This document shows, in pieces, positions 8,750 to 17,013 of a DNA stretch of 64,000 bases (position 1 is its first letter; each line of letters starts with the position of its first letter). The translations under genes and the position numbers were made by a program. The notes below the pieces were generated by a model. It ran no database searches. It was not told the origin of the DNA and saw only the letters and a list, made by a program, of their open reading frames with translations. Source of the stretch: Bacillus fonticola (GTDB lineage Bacteria > Bacillota > Bacilli > Bacillales > JC228); assembly GCF_012955605.1 (NCBI RefSeq), contig NZ_CP052135.1, forward strand, positions 1,709,469 through 1,773,468, read 5' to 3'.

Positions 8750-9985
8750 TCACTCCTCGTTTTGTACTGGTTCTTCTTCTAAATGGAACGCATCGTGTAG
8801 GGCGTTTACTGCATCCCTCAAGTCTTCTTGCTTCACAAGTACCCAAATCGTTGTATGGCTGTCCGCAGATTGTAAAATCCGAATGCCTTTATCACTCAAA
8901 GCACCGACAATTGTCGAGGTAACGCCGGGAACACCGGTCATGCCTGCGCCGACGACAGATACCTTCGCGCATCCCGTTTCAATTTGCGGGGAGTAGCCGA
9001 GCGACTCCAATACGTTACAAGCGCTTTTGGTCGCTTCTTCTGGGACGGTGTAGGTCACTCTGTTTGGTGAGATGTTAATGAAATCGACGCTAATTTGCGC
9101 TTGGGCCATCGCTTTAAACACGTTGGATTGCAAGTGATAATCGTCTTTTGGCGCGTCAACGCGAATTTGCGTAATGTTTGCGACGTGAGCAATTCCTGTG
9201 ATAACTCGTTCTTTTACGTCTCTTGCTTGCCCCGTTTGCTCAATAGACGTCACCAGTGTGCCTACATTGTCTGAGTACGTTGATCGAATCCTTATCGGCA
9301 CTTTTGCTTGCATCGCGATTTCAACTGCACGCGGATGAATGACTTTGGCTCCTTGGTAGGCCATATTACACACTTCATTATAGGTTACTTTTGAGAGCGG
9401 TCTAGCATGGTCAGCTAAGCGCGGATCGGCCGTCATGATGCCATCGACGTCAGTGAAAATATCAATCGACTCTGCTTGTAGTGCAACACCCAGTGCAGAA
9501 GCAGACGTATCGCTACCACCACGCCCAATTGTGGTCACGTCACCATTTCTCGCCACCCCTTGAAAACCTGCAACAACAACGACATCTTGTCGCTCCAGTA
9601 CATGGAGTAGGCGTTCTGGCTTCATGTCAATTAGCTTGGCGTTCGTGTGGTCGGCGTTCGTGCGAAATCCCGCTTGCGCTCCAGAGAGGCTCGTCGCCTG
9701 CACACCTTCACGCTTCAATAAATGACTAAATACGACGCTACTAATCAATTCTCCTGTAGAAAGCAACGCATCCAGTTCACGTTTTTCGAGCAATTCGCGC
9801 TCTTCTTCTACAAGGGAGAGCAATGTATCTGTTGCGTATGGATCTCCCTTGCGCCCCATAGCAGAGACAACGACGACTACTTTGTAACCCTTTTCTATAG
9901 CCTGTTTCACATGACGTATCGCATGAGCGCGTGCTGTAGGATCTTTGACAGAAGTTCCACCAAATTTTTGTACAATGACCTTCAT
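8750..9985 (-). CDS. dapG: Aspartokinase (DapG type)
   Basis: A 411-residue aspartate kinase that phosphorylates aspartate at the head of the lysine, methionine, threonine and dipicolinate routes. It opens MKVIVQKFGGTSV, the family's signature, contains TTIGRGGSDTSA for aspartate and nucleotide binding, and ends with tandem ACT regulatory domains (about residues 265-405) including VSVVGAGMTGVPG. The ATG at 9985 follows AGAGGTG with a six-base spacer; an in-frame ATG at 10048 would add a non-homologous tail through a hairpin. Operon position next to asd and dapA identifies it with the diaminopimelate-sensitive DapG of B. subtilis rather than LysC, though the sensitivity itself is inferred. Confidence 0.95.
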   Translation of the reverse strand: MKVIVQKFGGTSVKDPTARAHAIRHVKQAIEKGYKVVVVVSAMGRKGDPYATDTLLSLVEEERELLEKRELDALLSTGELISSVVFSHLLKREGVQATSLSGAQAGFRTNADHTNAKLIDMKPERLLHVLERQDVVVVAGFQGVARNGDVTTIGRGGSDTSASALGVALQAESIDIFTDVDGIMTADPRLADHARPLSKVTYNEVCNMAYQGAKVIHPRAVEIAMQAKVPIRIRSTYSDNVGTLVTSIEQTGQARDVKERVITGIAHVANITQIRVDAPKDDYHLQSNVFKAMAQAQISVDFINISPNRVTYTVPEEATKSACNVLESLGYSPQIETGCAKVSVVGAGMTGVPGVTSTIVGALSDKGIRILQSADSHTTIWVLVKQEDLRDAVNALHDAFHLEEEPVQNEE

Positions 9986-10011
9986 GTTGACACCTCTTGA
10001 CAAGAGTGGGC

Positions 10012-10046
10012 GTTGAAGGGTCTTGGTGAGTTTTGACCCTTTCAAC
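10012..10046 (-). other. Intercistronic hairpin between asd and dapG
   Basis: GTTGAAGGGTC at 10012-10022 pairs with GACCCTTTCAAC at 10035-10046 with one bulged base. It falls in the 72-base gap between the asd stop and the dapG start. No T-run follows on the minus strand, so it is more likely an mRNA-stability or processing element than a terminator. Confidence 0.5.
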
Positions 10047-10057
10047 ACATTTCATTA

Positions 10058-11101
10058 TTAAACGAGCTCTCGTTTGATGAGCTCTTGTGCAATTTGTACA
10101 GAGTTATAGGCGGCCCCTTTTAGCAAATTGTCTGACACAACCCACATATGAAACACTTGTGGATCATCCATATCTTGACGAATGCGCCCAACAAATACAT
10201 CCGGGTGCCCTACGGAAGCGAGCGGTGTTGGGTACACCTGTTCTTCAGGTTGATCCTGTACCGTAATTCCTGGCCCCTCTTCAAGAATTGCTTTCACTTG
10301 TTCACGAGTCGCCGCTTGTGACAAATGAACCGTCACCGATTCAGAGTGTCCTGTTACGATCGGTAAACGTACACACGTTGCTGCAACAGGTAGCAGAGGC
10401 AAGTGAAGAATTTTTTTCGTTTCGTTTATCATTTTCATTTCCTCAAATGTGAAACCATTTTCTTGGAATACATCGATTTGAGGAAGTGCGTTGAAAGCAA
10501 TTGGATGGTGCTTGTCGGCTCCTTTTACAGGGAGTACGTTTGCTACTGGCTCTTCGCCGTTAAGCATTTGCGTAGATTGCGTTGTAAGCTCGTCGATAGC
10601 AGCTTGCCCCGCTCCTGATACGGCTTGATACGTAGAAACGACTACACGCTGGAGACCTAACTGCTGGCGTAGCGGTTCGAGCACCACCACCATTTGAATC
10701 GTAGAGCAGTTCGGATTGGCAATAATGCCGTTGTGGTTGTGAAGATCGTCTGCATTCACTTCAGGCACGACGAGTGGTACGTCCGGATCCATCCGAAAGG
10801 CACTCGTGTTATCGATCACAATCGCACCCCGATCGGTCGCTTCTTTCGCAAATTGCTTGGAGATCGAACCGCCTGCTGAAAATAAGGCGATGTCGACTCC
10901 TTCAAACGACTCTGGTTTCGCTTCTTGCACAGTATATGTGTTTCCTTGAAACTCAACTTGTTTCCCGCTAGAGCGTGCTGAGGAAAGCAAAGTTAATTGT
11001 GAAATAGGGAATTTGACTAAATCAAGCATTTTCAGCATTTGTTCGCCGACTGCACCAGTGGCTCCTAATATAGCAACGTGATACCCGTTTTGACGTGGCA
11101 T
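10058..11101 (-). CDS. asd: Aspartate-semialdehyde dehydrogenase
   Basis: A 347-residue NADPH-dependent enzyme reducing aspartyl phosphate to aspartate semialdehyde, the substrate of DapA. The N-terminal dinucleotide motif is GATGAVGE (about 13-20) and the catalytic cysteine is C132 in NPNCSTIQ. The C-terminal half carries LPIVTGHSESV, typical of the family. ATG at 11101 follows AGGAAG. The gene sits 69 bases after dpaB and before dapG, the same sporulation-associated cluster as in B. subtilis. No lysine riboswitch was recognised in the short leader. Confidence 0.96.
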   Translation of the reverse strand: MPRQNGYHVAILGATGAVGEQMLKMLDLVKFPISQLTLLSSARSSGKQVEFQGNTYTVQEAKPESFEGVDIALFSAGGSISKQFAKEATDRGAIVIDNTSAFRMDPDVPLVVPEVNADDLHNHNGIIANPNCSTIQMVVVLEPLRQQLGLQRVVVSTYQAVSGAGQAAIDELTTQSTQMLNGEEPVANVLPVKGADKHHPIAFNALPQIDVFQENGFTFEEMKMINETKKILHLPLLPVAATCVRLPIVTGHSESVTVHLSQAATREQVKAILEEGPGITVQDQPEEQVYPTPLASVGHPDVFVGRIRQDMDDPQVFHMWVVSDNLLKGAAYNSVQIAQELIKRELV

Positions 11102-11170
11102 AACATTCTTCCTTTCAATATGCGTGTCTATTCATTTTATCATAGATTTTGTCACGTTCCATCGAAAGAA

Positions 11171-11767
11171 TTATGCCTTCTTCCATTTTTCGATCACAAC
11201 GGGTTGTAATTGCTTACCTTCGAGGGCTTCTTCCACCGTTTCTTTTAGCTGTGTCATGTCAGATACCATGCTTTTCGGTTTGCCGTGTGGATCGTCTTGC
11301 CCATACGGAATAAAATAAATATCTTTTGTCGACATCAGTCTCATTAAGTTGACTCCGTTTAACCCAAGGCAATCATTCGAAGATATACCGAGCACGACTG
11401 GACGATAATTGCGTAACGTCGCTTTTGCAGCCATAAGAACCGGTGAGTCTGTCATCGCATTGGCAAATTTGCTCATTGAGTTACCTGTCATCGGGGCAAT
11501 TACCATGACATCGAGCGGCATTTTCGGCCCTAAAGGCTCTGCGCCTACAATAGAATCGATCACTTTGCGCCCAGTTACTTCTTCAATACGCGCGACCCAG
11601 TCTTCTCCTTTGCCGAATCGGGTAGTTGTCGACTTCACCGTAAACGTCACGAGCGGAACGACGTCTGCTCCTGCGTCTACTAATCGTTTAATTTCTGGTA
11701 ACACCGCGTCATAAGTACAATGAGAACCAGTTAGCCCAAATCCGATTCGCTTTCCTTTAACATCCAT
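11171..11767 (-). CDS. dpaB: Dipicolinate synthase subunit B
   Basis: A 198-residue flavoprotein-family subunit of dipicolinate synthase (SpoVFB), which with DpaA makes dipicolinic acid in the mother cell for import into the spore core. It has an N-terminal GFGLTGSHCTYD strand-loop, and PMTGNSMSKFANAMTDSPV matching the family's flavin-binding region. ATG at 11767 directly abuts the dpaA stop and follows GGAG by nine bases. The two subunits are co-transcribed. No unusual features are seen. Confidence 0.95.
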   Translation of the reverse strand: MDVKGKRIGFGLTGSHCTYDAVLPEIKRLVDAGADVVPLVTFTVKSTTTRFGKGEDWVARIEEVTGRKVIDSIVGAEPLGPKMPLDVMVIAPMTGNSMSKFANAMTDSPVLMAAKATLRNYRPVVLGISSNDCLGLNGVNLMRLMSTKDIYFIPYGQDDPHGKPKSMVSDMTQLKETVEEALEGKQLQPVVIEKWKKA

Positions 11768-12667
11768 TTAAGAGGACTCCTTTCGTAATTTCGCTTCCTC
11801 GTCGATCAACTGACACAACACTTTTGCTAAAATTTGCCCTGCTGTTTTCGGAGCGACAATCCCTGGGAGACCAGGGGCTAATAGCGCTTTTATTCCGCGT
11901 TTTTCCGCATAGCGAAAATCCGTGCCGCCTGGCTTTGAGGCAAGGTCAATGATTAACGTATGGGTTGGCATTTTTGCGATGGCATTTGCTGTCACAACAT
12001 GGGCAGGAATCGTATTAATACAAAGATCACACGTCTCAACTTCTTTGGATAAATCTTCTAAATGAAAAGGGGTTAACCCCATTTCGGTTATGCGCGCGAG
12101 CTGTTCCGTTTTGTGTGCGCCTACTTTTACGCGGGCGCCTAAGTTTGCAAAAGTACGCGCGACACTCATTCCGACTCTTCCTAATCCGAGAACGACGACT
12201 TCAGCTCCATGAATCGTAAAATCCGTGTGCTGAATGGCCATCATGATCGTTCCTTCAACCGTCGGAATCGAGTTGTAGATCGCGACATCGTCTCGGTCAA
12301 ATAATTGAACGAGTTTTCGATTGGCGCGTTTCGTTACTTTTTCTAAATGATCAGTGGAGATGCCTGAATAGACGACGCAATGCTCTGGTGTTCTTGCGAG
12401 CGCCTCTTCGGTAAGGGTAATCGTTTCATGTGAGAAAATCGTATCTACCTCCCCATTAGCATTCGTGCCCGGAACAGGGAGAACAATCACATCTGTTTCT
12501 TCTAGTGGGGCGTCCTCGAGCGATTCCTTGCCGGCGCCCGAGAATGCATGATCTAATTGTTCAAAGCCGACCAATGTAAGCCTAGCGTCCATCTCGACAA
12601 ACTTTCGCACGATCTCAAGCTGGCGCGCATCACCCCCGATGACAGTGATGTGGATTCCCGTCAACAT
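11768..12667 (-). CDS. dpaA: Dipicolinate synthase subunit A
   Basis: A 299-residue NAD(P)-binding subunit of dipicolinate synthase (SpoVFA). It starts MLTGIHITVIGGDARQ, almost the family consensus, and has a second Rossmann motif VVLGLGRVGMSVART near residue 155-170, then LLAPGLPGIVAPKTAGQI near the C-terminus. ATG at 12667 is preferred over GTG at 12679 because the extended Shine-Dalgarno AGAGGTGAT ends seven bases before it and the N-terminus then matches homologues. A sigma-K-like promoter lies about 40 bases upstream, and the large 20-bp repeat array begins about 65 bases beyond that. Confidence 0.95.
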   Translation of the reverse strand: MLTGIHITVIGGDARQLEIVRKFVEMDARLTLVGFEQLDHAFSGAGKESLEDAPLEETDVIVLPVPGTNANGEVDTIFSHETITLTEEALARTPEHCVVYSGISTDHLEKVTKRANRKLVQLFDRDDVAIYNSIPTVEGTIMMAIQHTDFTIHGAEVVVLGLGRVGMSVARTFANLGARVKVGAHKTEQLARITEMGLTPFHLEDLSKEVETCDLCINTIPAHVVTANAIAKMPTHTLIIDLASKPGGTDFRYAEKRGIKALLAPGLPGIVAPKTAGQILAKVLCQLIDEEAKLRKESS

Positions 12668-12708
12668 ACACTTCATCACCTCTTTCTCTTGTTACGTGCT
12701 TCTTGAGT

Positions 12709-12737
12709 CAGTCTATGAGAAGGGCTGTAAAACGGTG
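12709..12737 (-). promoter_or_regulatory. Probable sigma-K promoter of dpaAB
   Basis: On the minus strand CACC (12734-12737) is followed after exactly 16 bases by CATAGACTG (12709-12717). This fits the sigma-K consensus mACm-N16-CATAnnnTA with one mismatch in the last base. The late mother-cell sigma factor drives dipicolinate synthase in B. subtilis, so function and motif agree. Confidence 0.68.
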
Positions 12738-12800
12738 CGAGACAGGAGGGAAAAATCAAAAAGTACGGAGAGGAAATCGCGGCGTGGTCTTTTGTATGGG

Positions 12801-14100
12801 ACGGAGTCTGAGCAAATTGCTCTGAGTCTGCGTATTCCGCCATGAGTCTGCGTATTTCGCCATGAGTCTGCGTATCACGCTCTGAGTCTGCGCATTCCGC
12901 TCTGAGTCTGCGCATTCCGCCATGAGTCTGCGCATTCCGCTCTGAGTCTGCGCATTCCGCCATGAGTCTGCGTATTCTGCCATGAGTCTGAGCATTCCGC
13001 TCTGAGTCTGCGCATCACGCTCTGAGTCTGCGTATTCCGCTCTGAGTCTGCGTATTCCGCCATGAGTCTGCGCATTCCGCTCTGAGTCTGCGCATCACGC
13101 TCTGAGTCTGAGCAAATCGCTCTGAGTCTGCGTATTCCGCCATGAGTCTGCGTATTCTGCCATGAGTCTGAGCATTCCGCTCTGAGTCTGCGCATCACGC
13201 TCTGAGTCTGCGTATTCCGCCATGAGTCTGCGCATTCCGCCATGAGTCTGCGCATCTCGCTCTGAGTCTGCGTATTCTGCCATGAGTCTGCGCATCTCGC
13301 TCTGAGTCTGCGCATTCCGCCATGAGTCTGCGCATCACGCTCTGAGTCTGCGCATCACGCTCTGAGTCTGCGTATTCCGCTCTGAGTCTGCGTATTCCGC
13401 CATGAGTCTGCGCATTCCGCTCTGAGTCTGCGCATCACGCTCTGAGTCTGAGCAAATCGCTCTGAGTCTGCGTATTCCGCCATGAGTCTGCGTATTCTGC
13501 CATGAGTCTGAGCATTCCGCTCTGAGTCTGCGCATCACGCTCTGAGTCTGCGTATTCCGCCATGAGTCTGCGCATTCCGCCATGAGTCTGCGCATCTCGC
13601 TCTGAGTCTGCGTATTCTGCCATGAGTCTGCGCATCTCGCTCTGAGTCTGCGCATTCCGCCATGAGTCTGCGCATCACGCTCTGAGTCTGCGCATCTCGC
13701 TCTGAGTCTGCGTATTCCGCCATGAGTCTGCGTATCACGCTCTGAGTCTGCGCATTCCGCTCTGAGTCTGCGCATTCCGCTCTGAGTCTGCGCATTCCGC
13801 CATGAGTCTGCGCATTCCTCTCTGAGTCTGCGCATTCCGCCATGAGTCTGCGCATCACGCTCTGAGTCTGCGTATTCCGCCATGAGTCTGCGCATCTCGC
13901 TCTGAGTCTGAGCATTTCGCCATGAGTCTGCGTATTCCGCCATGAGTCTGCGTATTCCGCCATGAGTCTGCGTATTCCGCCATGAGTCTGCGTATTCCGC
14001 CATGAGTCTGCGTATTCTGCCATGAGTCTGCGCATCACGCTCTGAGTCTGCGCATTCCGCCATGAGTCTGCGCATCACGCCATGAGTCTGCGCATTTGGG
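12801..14100 (+). repeat. Tandem array of 65 x 20-bp units (family 1, GAGTCTGCGCATTCCGC type)
   Basis: An uninterrupted 1.3-kb array with an exact 20-base period. Each unit is a two-state prefix (TCT or CAT), the constant GAGTCTG, then a ten-base variable half such as CGCATTCCGC, CGTATTCCGC, CGCATCACGC, CGCATCTCGC, CGTATTCTGC or AGCAAATCGC. First and last units are degenerate. It fills the space between the ymxH terminator and the dpaA promoter; the 90 bases after it (14101-14190) hold nothing recognised. Segment 13001-13340 is repeated exactly at 13341-13680. Long open frames on the minus strand here are by-products of composition, not genes. Confidence 0.97.
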
Positions 14101-14191
14101 TGGGGTACTGGTTCGCTGCTCCTAAGTCTGGATCTACGCTTAAGAGTCACTCCTGCACTTGAAGCCTGGGCCCCACTACTCACATTTTGCT

Positions 14192-14224
14192 ATAAAAAAA
14201 TGGACCCACCCTAACGTGGATCCA
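14192..14224 (-). terminator. Terminator after ymxH
   Basis: Arms 14201-14209 and 14216-14224 form a nine-base-pair stem (one G-U) with a short loop, followed on the minus strand by seven T residues. It closes the pnp-ylxY-mlpA-ymxH stretch before the repeat array. Confidence 0.88.
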
Positions 14225-14232
14225 CTTCACAA

Positions 14233-14493
14233 CTAATATCTATCTTCATTATCTGTTTCGTAATGCGGAAACTTCATCATCACCATTTCATTTCCGATCG
14301 TTTGGATGTTGCGCCACGGAACACGGATTTCGTTCGATCCTTTTTTAAAGCCACGCCACTTCCCTGTAGGAATGAGCAGGGCTTCGATTCGACCTTGTTC
14401 GTTAATTTCTAAATCTGTCTCACCGAGGACGCCCATTCGTTCGGCTCGTTCTACGTCGATAATTTCTTTACCGCTCAGTTCGCTTAATCTCAC
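14233..14493 (-). CDS. ymxH: YlmC/YmxH-family sporulation protein (PRC-barrel)
   Basis: An 86-residue PRC-barrel protein of the YlmC/YmxH family. It opens RLSELSGKEIIDVERAERMG and contains TDLEINEQGRIEALLIPTGK, both family hallmarks; no membrane segment is present. Function is unknown, although members are grouped with sporulation genes. GTG at 14493 is chosen because GGAGG is eight bases upstream and the product then begins like homologues; ATG at 14499 lies only two bases from GGAGG. It follows mlpA by about 100 bases and ends at a clear terminator. Confidence 0.88.
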   Translation of the reverse strand: MRLSELSGKEIIDVERAERMGVLGETDLEINEQGRIEALLIPTGKWRGFKKGSNEIRVPWRNIQTIGNEMVMMKFPHYETDNEDRY

Positions 14494-14595
14494 TCGCATC
14501 GCCTCCCATACTTTCACTGTATACAAGCCGCGAGAAATTTATGATAAGCAAGCGCGCCATCTTAAAACTCGCAAAGGAACTAGCGAGAGACTCGT

Positions 14596-15813
14596 CTACT
14601 CTTTTGGGCTTACAATGCTTACCGCGTATTGATCCGTAAACACTTGGTGGGCGATTCGAGACACATCAGCCATCGTAACGGCGTCGATTTGTTGAACGAG
14701 TTCATCCAACGTACGATGTCTTCCGAGAACGAGTTCGTTTTTTCCGTTTCGACTCATGCGCCCGTTTGTGCTTTCCAGACCGAGCATCAAGTTCCCTTTG
14801 AGCTGTTCTTTGCAGTTCATCAATTCCTTATCGGTAAATCCTGTTTCCTTTACTGTAGCAAGCGTCTTTTCAATCGTTGACACGAGTTCCTCCAGACGGT
14901 TTGCACCGGTGCCACCATAAATTGTAACGGATCCACTGTCTTCATAGGCGGTGTGATAGGAAAAGATCGAATAGGCTAATCCCCGTTCTTCACGGACTTC
15001 TTGGAAAAGTCGGGAGCTCATGCTACCCCCGAGCATATTGTTTAACACGATGAGACTGAACATATCTACGTGACCCACTTGCAACCCTTCAAAACCGAGA
15101 CAAACGTGGGCTTGTTCTGTTTCTTTTTTGCGGTGGATGCGCGTCGGTAAAAATTGTGGTTGTTGCACGTTGCGTTGTTTTTTCGGCCCTTGGAAGTGTC
15201 CGAATAACGATTCCACTTGCTTCAAAAATGACTCGTCGACATTCCCAGCGATAGAGATGACGACGGTGTCAGGCGAGTACGTTTCTTTTTGATAGTCAAA
15301 TAACGATTGTTGTGTAAAACTACCTACTGTTTTGTCTGTGCCTAAAATGGGTAGAGCGAGCGGGTGGTCTCCGTAAGATGCTTCGCTTAGTAAGTCGTGC
15401 ACAATGTCGTCTGGTGTGTCGTCTACCATTTTGATTTCTTCAAACACAACCTGCTTTTCTTTTTCGATTTCTTCTTCTGCAAATGTAGAGTTAAAAAACA
15501 TGTCTGAAAGTACGTCTAACGCCTTATCTGCATGTGTATCCAACACTTTGGCGTAGTAACATGTATACTCCTTTGATGTAAACGCATTGACTTGTCCACC
15601 GATCGAATCGAACGCTTCGGCAATATCGCGGGCTGTTCGCGTTTTCGTTCCCTTGAATAACATATGTTCTAAGAAGTGCGAGACACCGTTGAGTTCAGTT
15701 GTTTCAAACCGGGATCCCGTTCCGATCCATACGCCGATTGCGACTGAACGTACTGTGGGGATATTTTCTAAGACGACTCGCAATCCGTTTGGAAGAGTTG
15801 TTCTATGTATCAA
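14596..15813 (-). CDS. mlpA: M16-family zinc peptidase MlpA (YmxG)
   Basis: A 405-residue mitochondrial-processing-peptidase-like zinc protease. The inverted zinc motif HFLEH gives H46, E49 and H50, with the distal glutamate region in VFEEIKMVDDTPDD. The second half is the inactive M16 domain (RGLAYSIFSYHTAY). In B. subtilis this gene (ymxG, mlpA) was reported to influence extracellular protease levels. The start is TTG at 15813, eight bases after GGAGG. It follows ylxY by 42 bases and probably shares its transcript. Confidence 0.93.
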   Translation of the reverse strand: MIHRTTLPNGLRVVLENIPTVRSVAIGVWIGTGSRFETTELNGVSHFLEHMLFKGTKTRTARDIAEAFDSIGGQVNAFTSKEYTCYYAKVLDTHADKALDVLSDMFFNSTFAEEEIEKEKQVVFEEIKMVDDTPDDIVHDLLSEASYGDHPLALPILGTDKTVGSFTQQSLFDYQKETYSPDTVVISIAGNVDESFLKQVESLFGHFQGPKKQRNVQQPQFLPTRIHRKKETEQAHVCLGFEGLQVGHVDMFSLIVLNNMLGGSMSSRLFQEVREERGLAYSIFSYHTAYEDSGSVTIYGGTGANRLEELVSTIEKTLATVKETGFTDKELMNCKEQLKGNLMLGLESTNGRMSRNGKNELVLGRHRTLDELVQQIDAVTMADVSRIAHQVFTDQYAVSIVSPKE

Positions 15814-15855
15814 AGAAATTTCCTCCTTCTTTTCGCTGAAGCGGGCTCAAGTTGA

Positions 15856-16803
15856 CTATTGACGTGAAGTTCCTTTAGGACGTCGCTCTGATAGAATATC
15901 AGATACTGTTCCAATAGAAAATCCTTTATCTTGAACCGCTTTTATCATGTTGGGCAAAGCTTTCACGGTTTCTTCTGTCGGGTGCATCAAGACGATTGCT
16001 CCTGGGTGAATTTTTGACTGGATTCGTTGGACTATTGTAGCAGGAGTGGGGTGCTGCCAATCAATGGTATCGACACTCCACAAAACGGTCTCCATATTTA
16101 AACGGTCAGCTACTGTCACAGTGCTCTGTTGATAACTCCCACTAGGCGGGGCAAACAACGTCGGTTTTACGTCGATAGCTGCCTCAATCGTTTCGTTCGT
16201 TTTCTTCATATTTTGGTATGCTTCTTCTTCTGATAGCTTAGCAAAATCTGCATGATTCATGGAATGATTGCCTATTTCGTGTCCTGCTTCGACAAGGTAT
16301 TTGGCAACATCGCTATTATTACGCGTCCAGTTGCCTTCTAAAAAAAAAGTAACTTGTATGTTTTCTTCTTTCAAAATACGCAAAATAGCGGGCAGCTGGT
16401 CTTCTCCCCATGCGACATTAATCCCAAATGCGACTTGCGGATTTTCAGGATTTCCTCGATAAATTGGACCCGCAGGCAAATCATCGAGGGTCACTTTCGG
16501 GGGGATTTCTTCATAGACGACAAGCTCTTCTTCAAAACTTCCCACTTTTTTCATCCGTTTATACGTTTCTTCTTCATTTACTTTGAGCCCGTAGTAGCCA
16601 GGTTGTTTTTTCCAAACTGGGTGCATGACCGCATCCTGGGCGGGTTCGTATTCTTCTTCGGCAAAAAGAGCGATCTGTTCGCGTAAAGAAGCCTCCTTCA
16701 CTGAAACCGTTGCGGTTTGATTAAGCAAAGAAAGCGGTGTGCTCATGACGATGAGTACACCGAACAAAAACATCAGTAACCTAATCCAATTCGATGATGG
16801 CAT
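15856..16803 (-). CDS. ylxY: Polysaccharide deacetylase-like protein YlxY
   Basis: A 315-residue exported or membrane-anchored protein with an N-terminal hydrophobic segment (about 6-27) and a NodB/CE4 domain from about residue 120. The metal histidines are kept (HSMNHAD) and so are the LFAPPSGSY and VLMHPT motifs, but the catalytic-base motif normally TFDDG reads NVAWGED. Activity is therefore doubtful; from family knowledge YlxY proteins are divergent at this motif. B. subtilis ylxY is in the same place after pnp. A terminator separates it from pnp, so expression may depend on its own promoter or read-through. Confidence 0.9.
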   Translation of the reverse strand: MPSSNWIRLLMFLFGVLIVMSTPLSLLNQTATVSVKEASLREQIALFAEEEYEPAQDAVMHPVWKKQPGYYGLKVNEEETYKRMKKVGSFEEELVVYEEIPPKVTLDDLPAGPIYRGNPENPQVAFGINVAWGEDQLPAILRILKEENIQVTFFLEGNWTRNNSDVAKYLVEAGHEIGNHSMNHADFAKLSEEEAYQNMKKTNETIEAAIDVKPTLFAPPSGSYQQSTVTVADRLNMETVLWSVDTIDWQHPTPATIVQRIQSKIHPGAIVLMHPTEETVKALPNMIKAVQDKGFSIGTVSDILSERRPKGTSRQ

Positions 16804-16902
16804 ACGTCATCCTCCTCTTTTTTCAGTTTATGAAAAGAGAGGACAAGGTAGAACTCGCCCATCGTGTCAACGTATTGCTATATGCTTCACAGGCATCTAA
16901 GT

Positions 16903-16916
16903 CCTGACCGCGGATA
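16903..16916 (+). repeat. Solitary unit resembling family-2 repeats
   Basis: CCTGACCGCGGATA in the pnp-ylxY gap matches the constant part of the family-2 20-bp units found in arrays further on. It is followed within 25 bases by an inverted GGTATCCGC. This could be a lone founder or a relic unit. Confidence 0.4.
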
Positions 16917-16952
16917 CCCCACTTGAACTCCGGTATCCGCCACCTATATCGC

Positions 16953-16979
16953 AAAAAAACTCGGCAGCTCCCGAGTTTT
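16953..16979 (-). terminator. Terminator after pnp
   Basis: AACTCGG (16958-16964) pairs with CCGAGTT (16971-16977) around a six-base loop, and the minus strand continues into seven T residues. It lies 34 bases after the pnp stop. Confidence 0.88.
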
Positions 16980-17013
16980 CGTTCTTTGCATGATGTAATT
17001 AAGGTTCACTAGA

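Noticed and set aside
9986-11170. Lysine (L box) riboswitch before asd or dapG
   Set aside because: The leaders are too short and no L-box landmarks are visible.
12801-14100. CRISPR array
   Set aside because: Units are contiguous 20-mers with no unique spacers, and there are no cas genes in the window.
13335-14183. Long open frame (282 codons) on the minus strand within the family-1 array, and similar ones nearby
   Set aside because: It is produced by a 20-base period with few stops; equivalent frames exist in several registers, there is no ribosome site, and block duplications shift the frame without harm.
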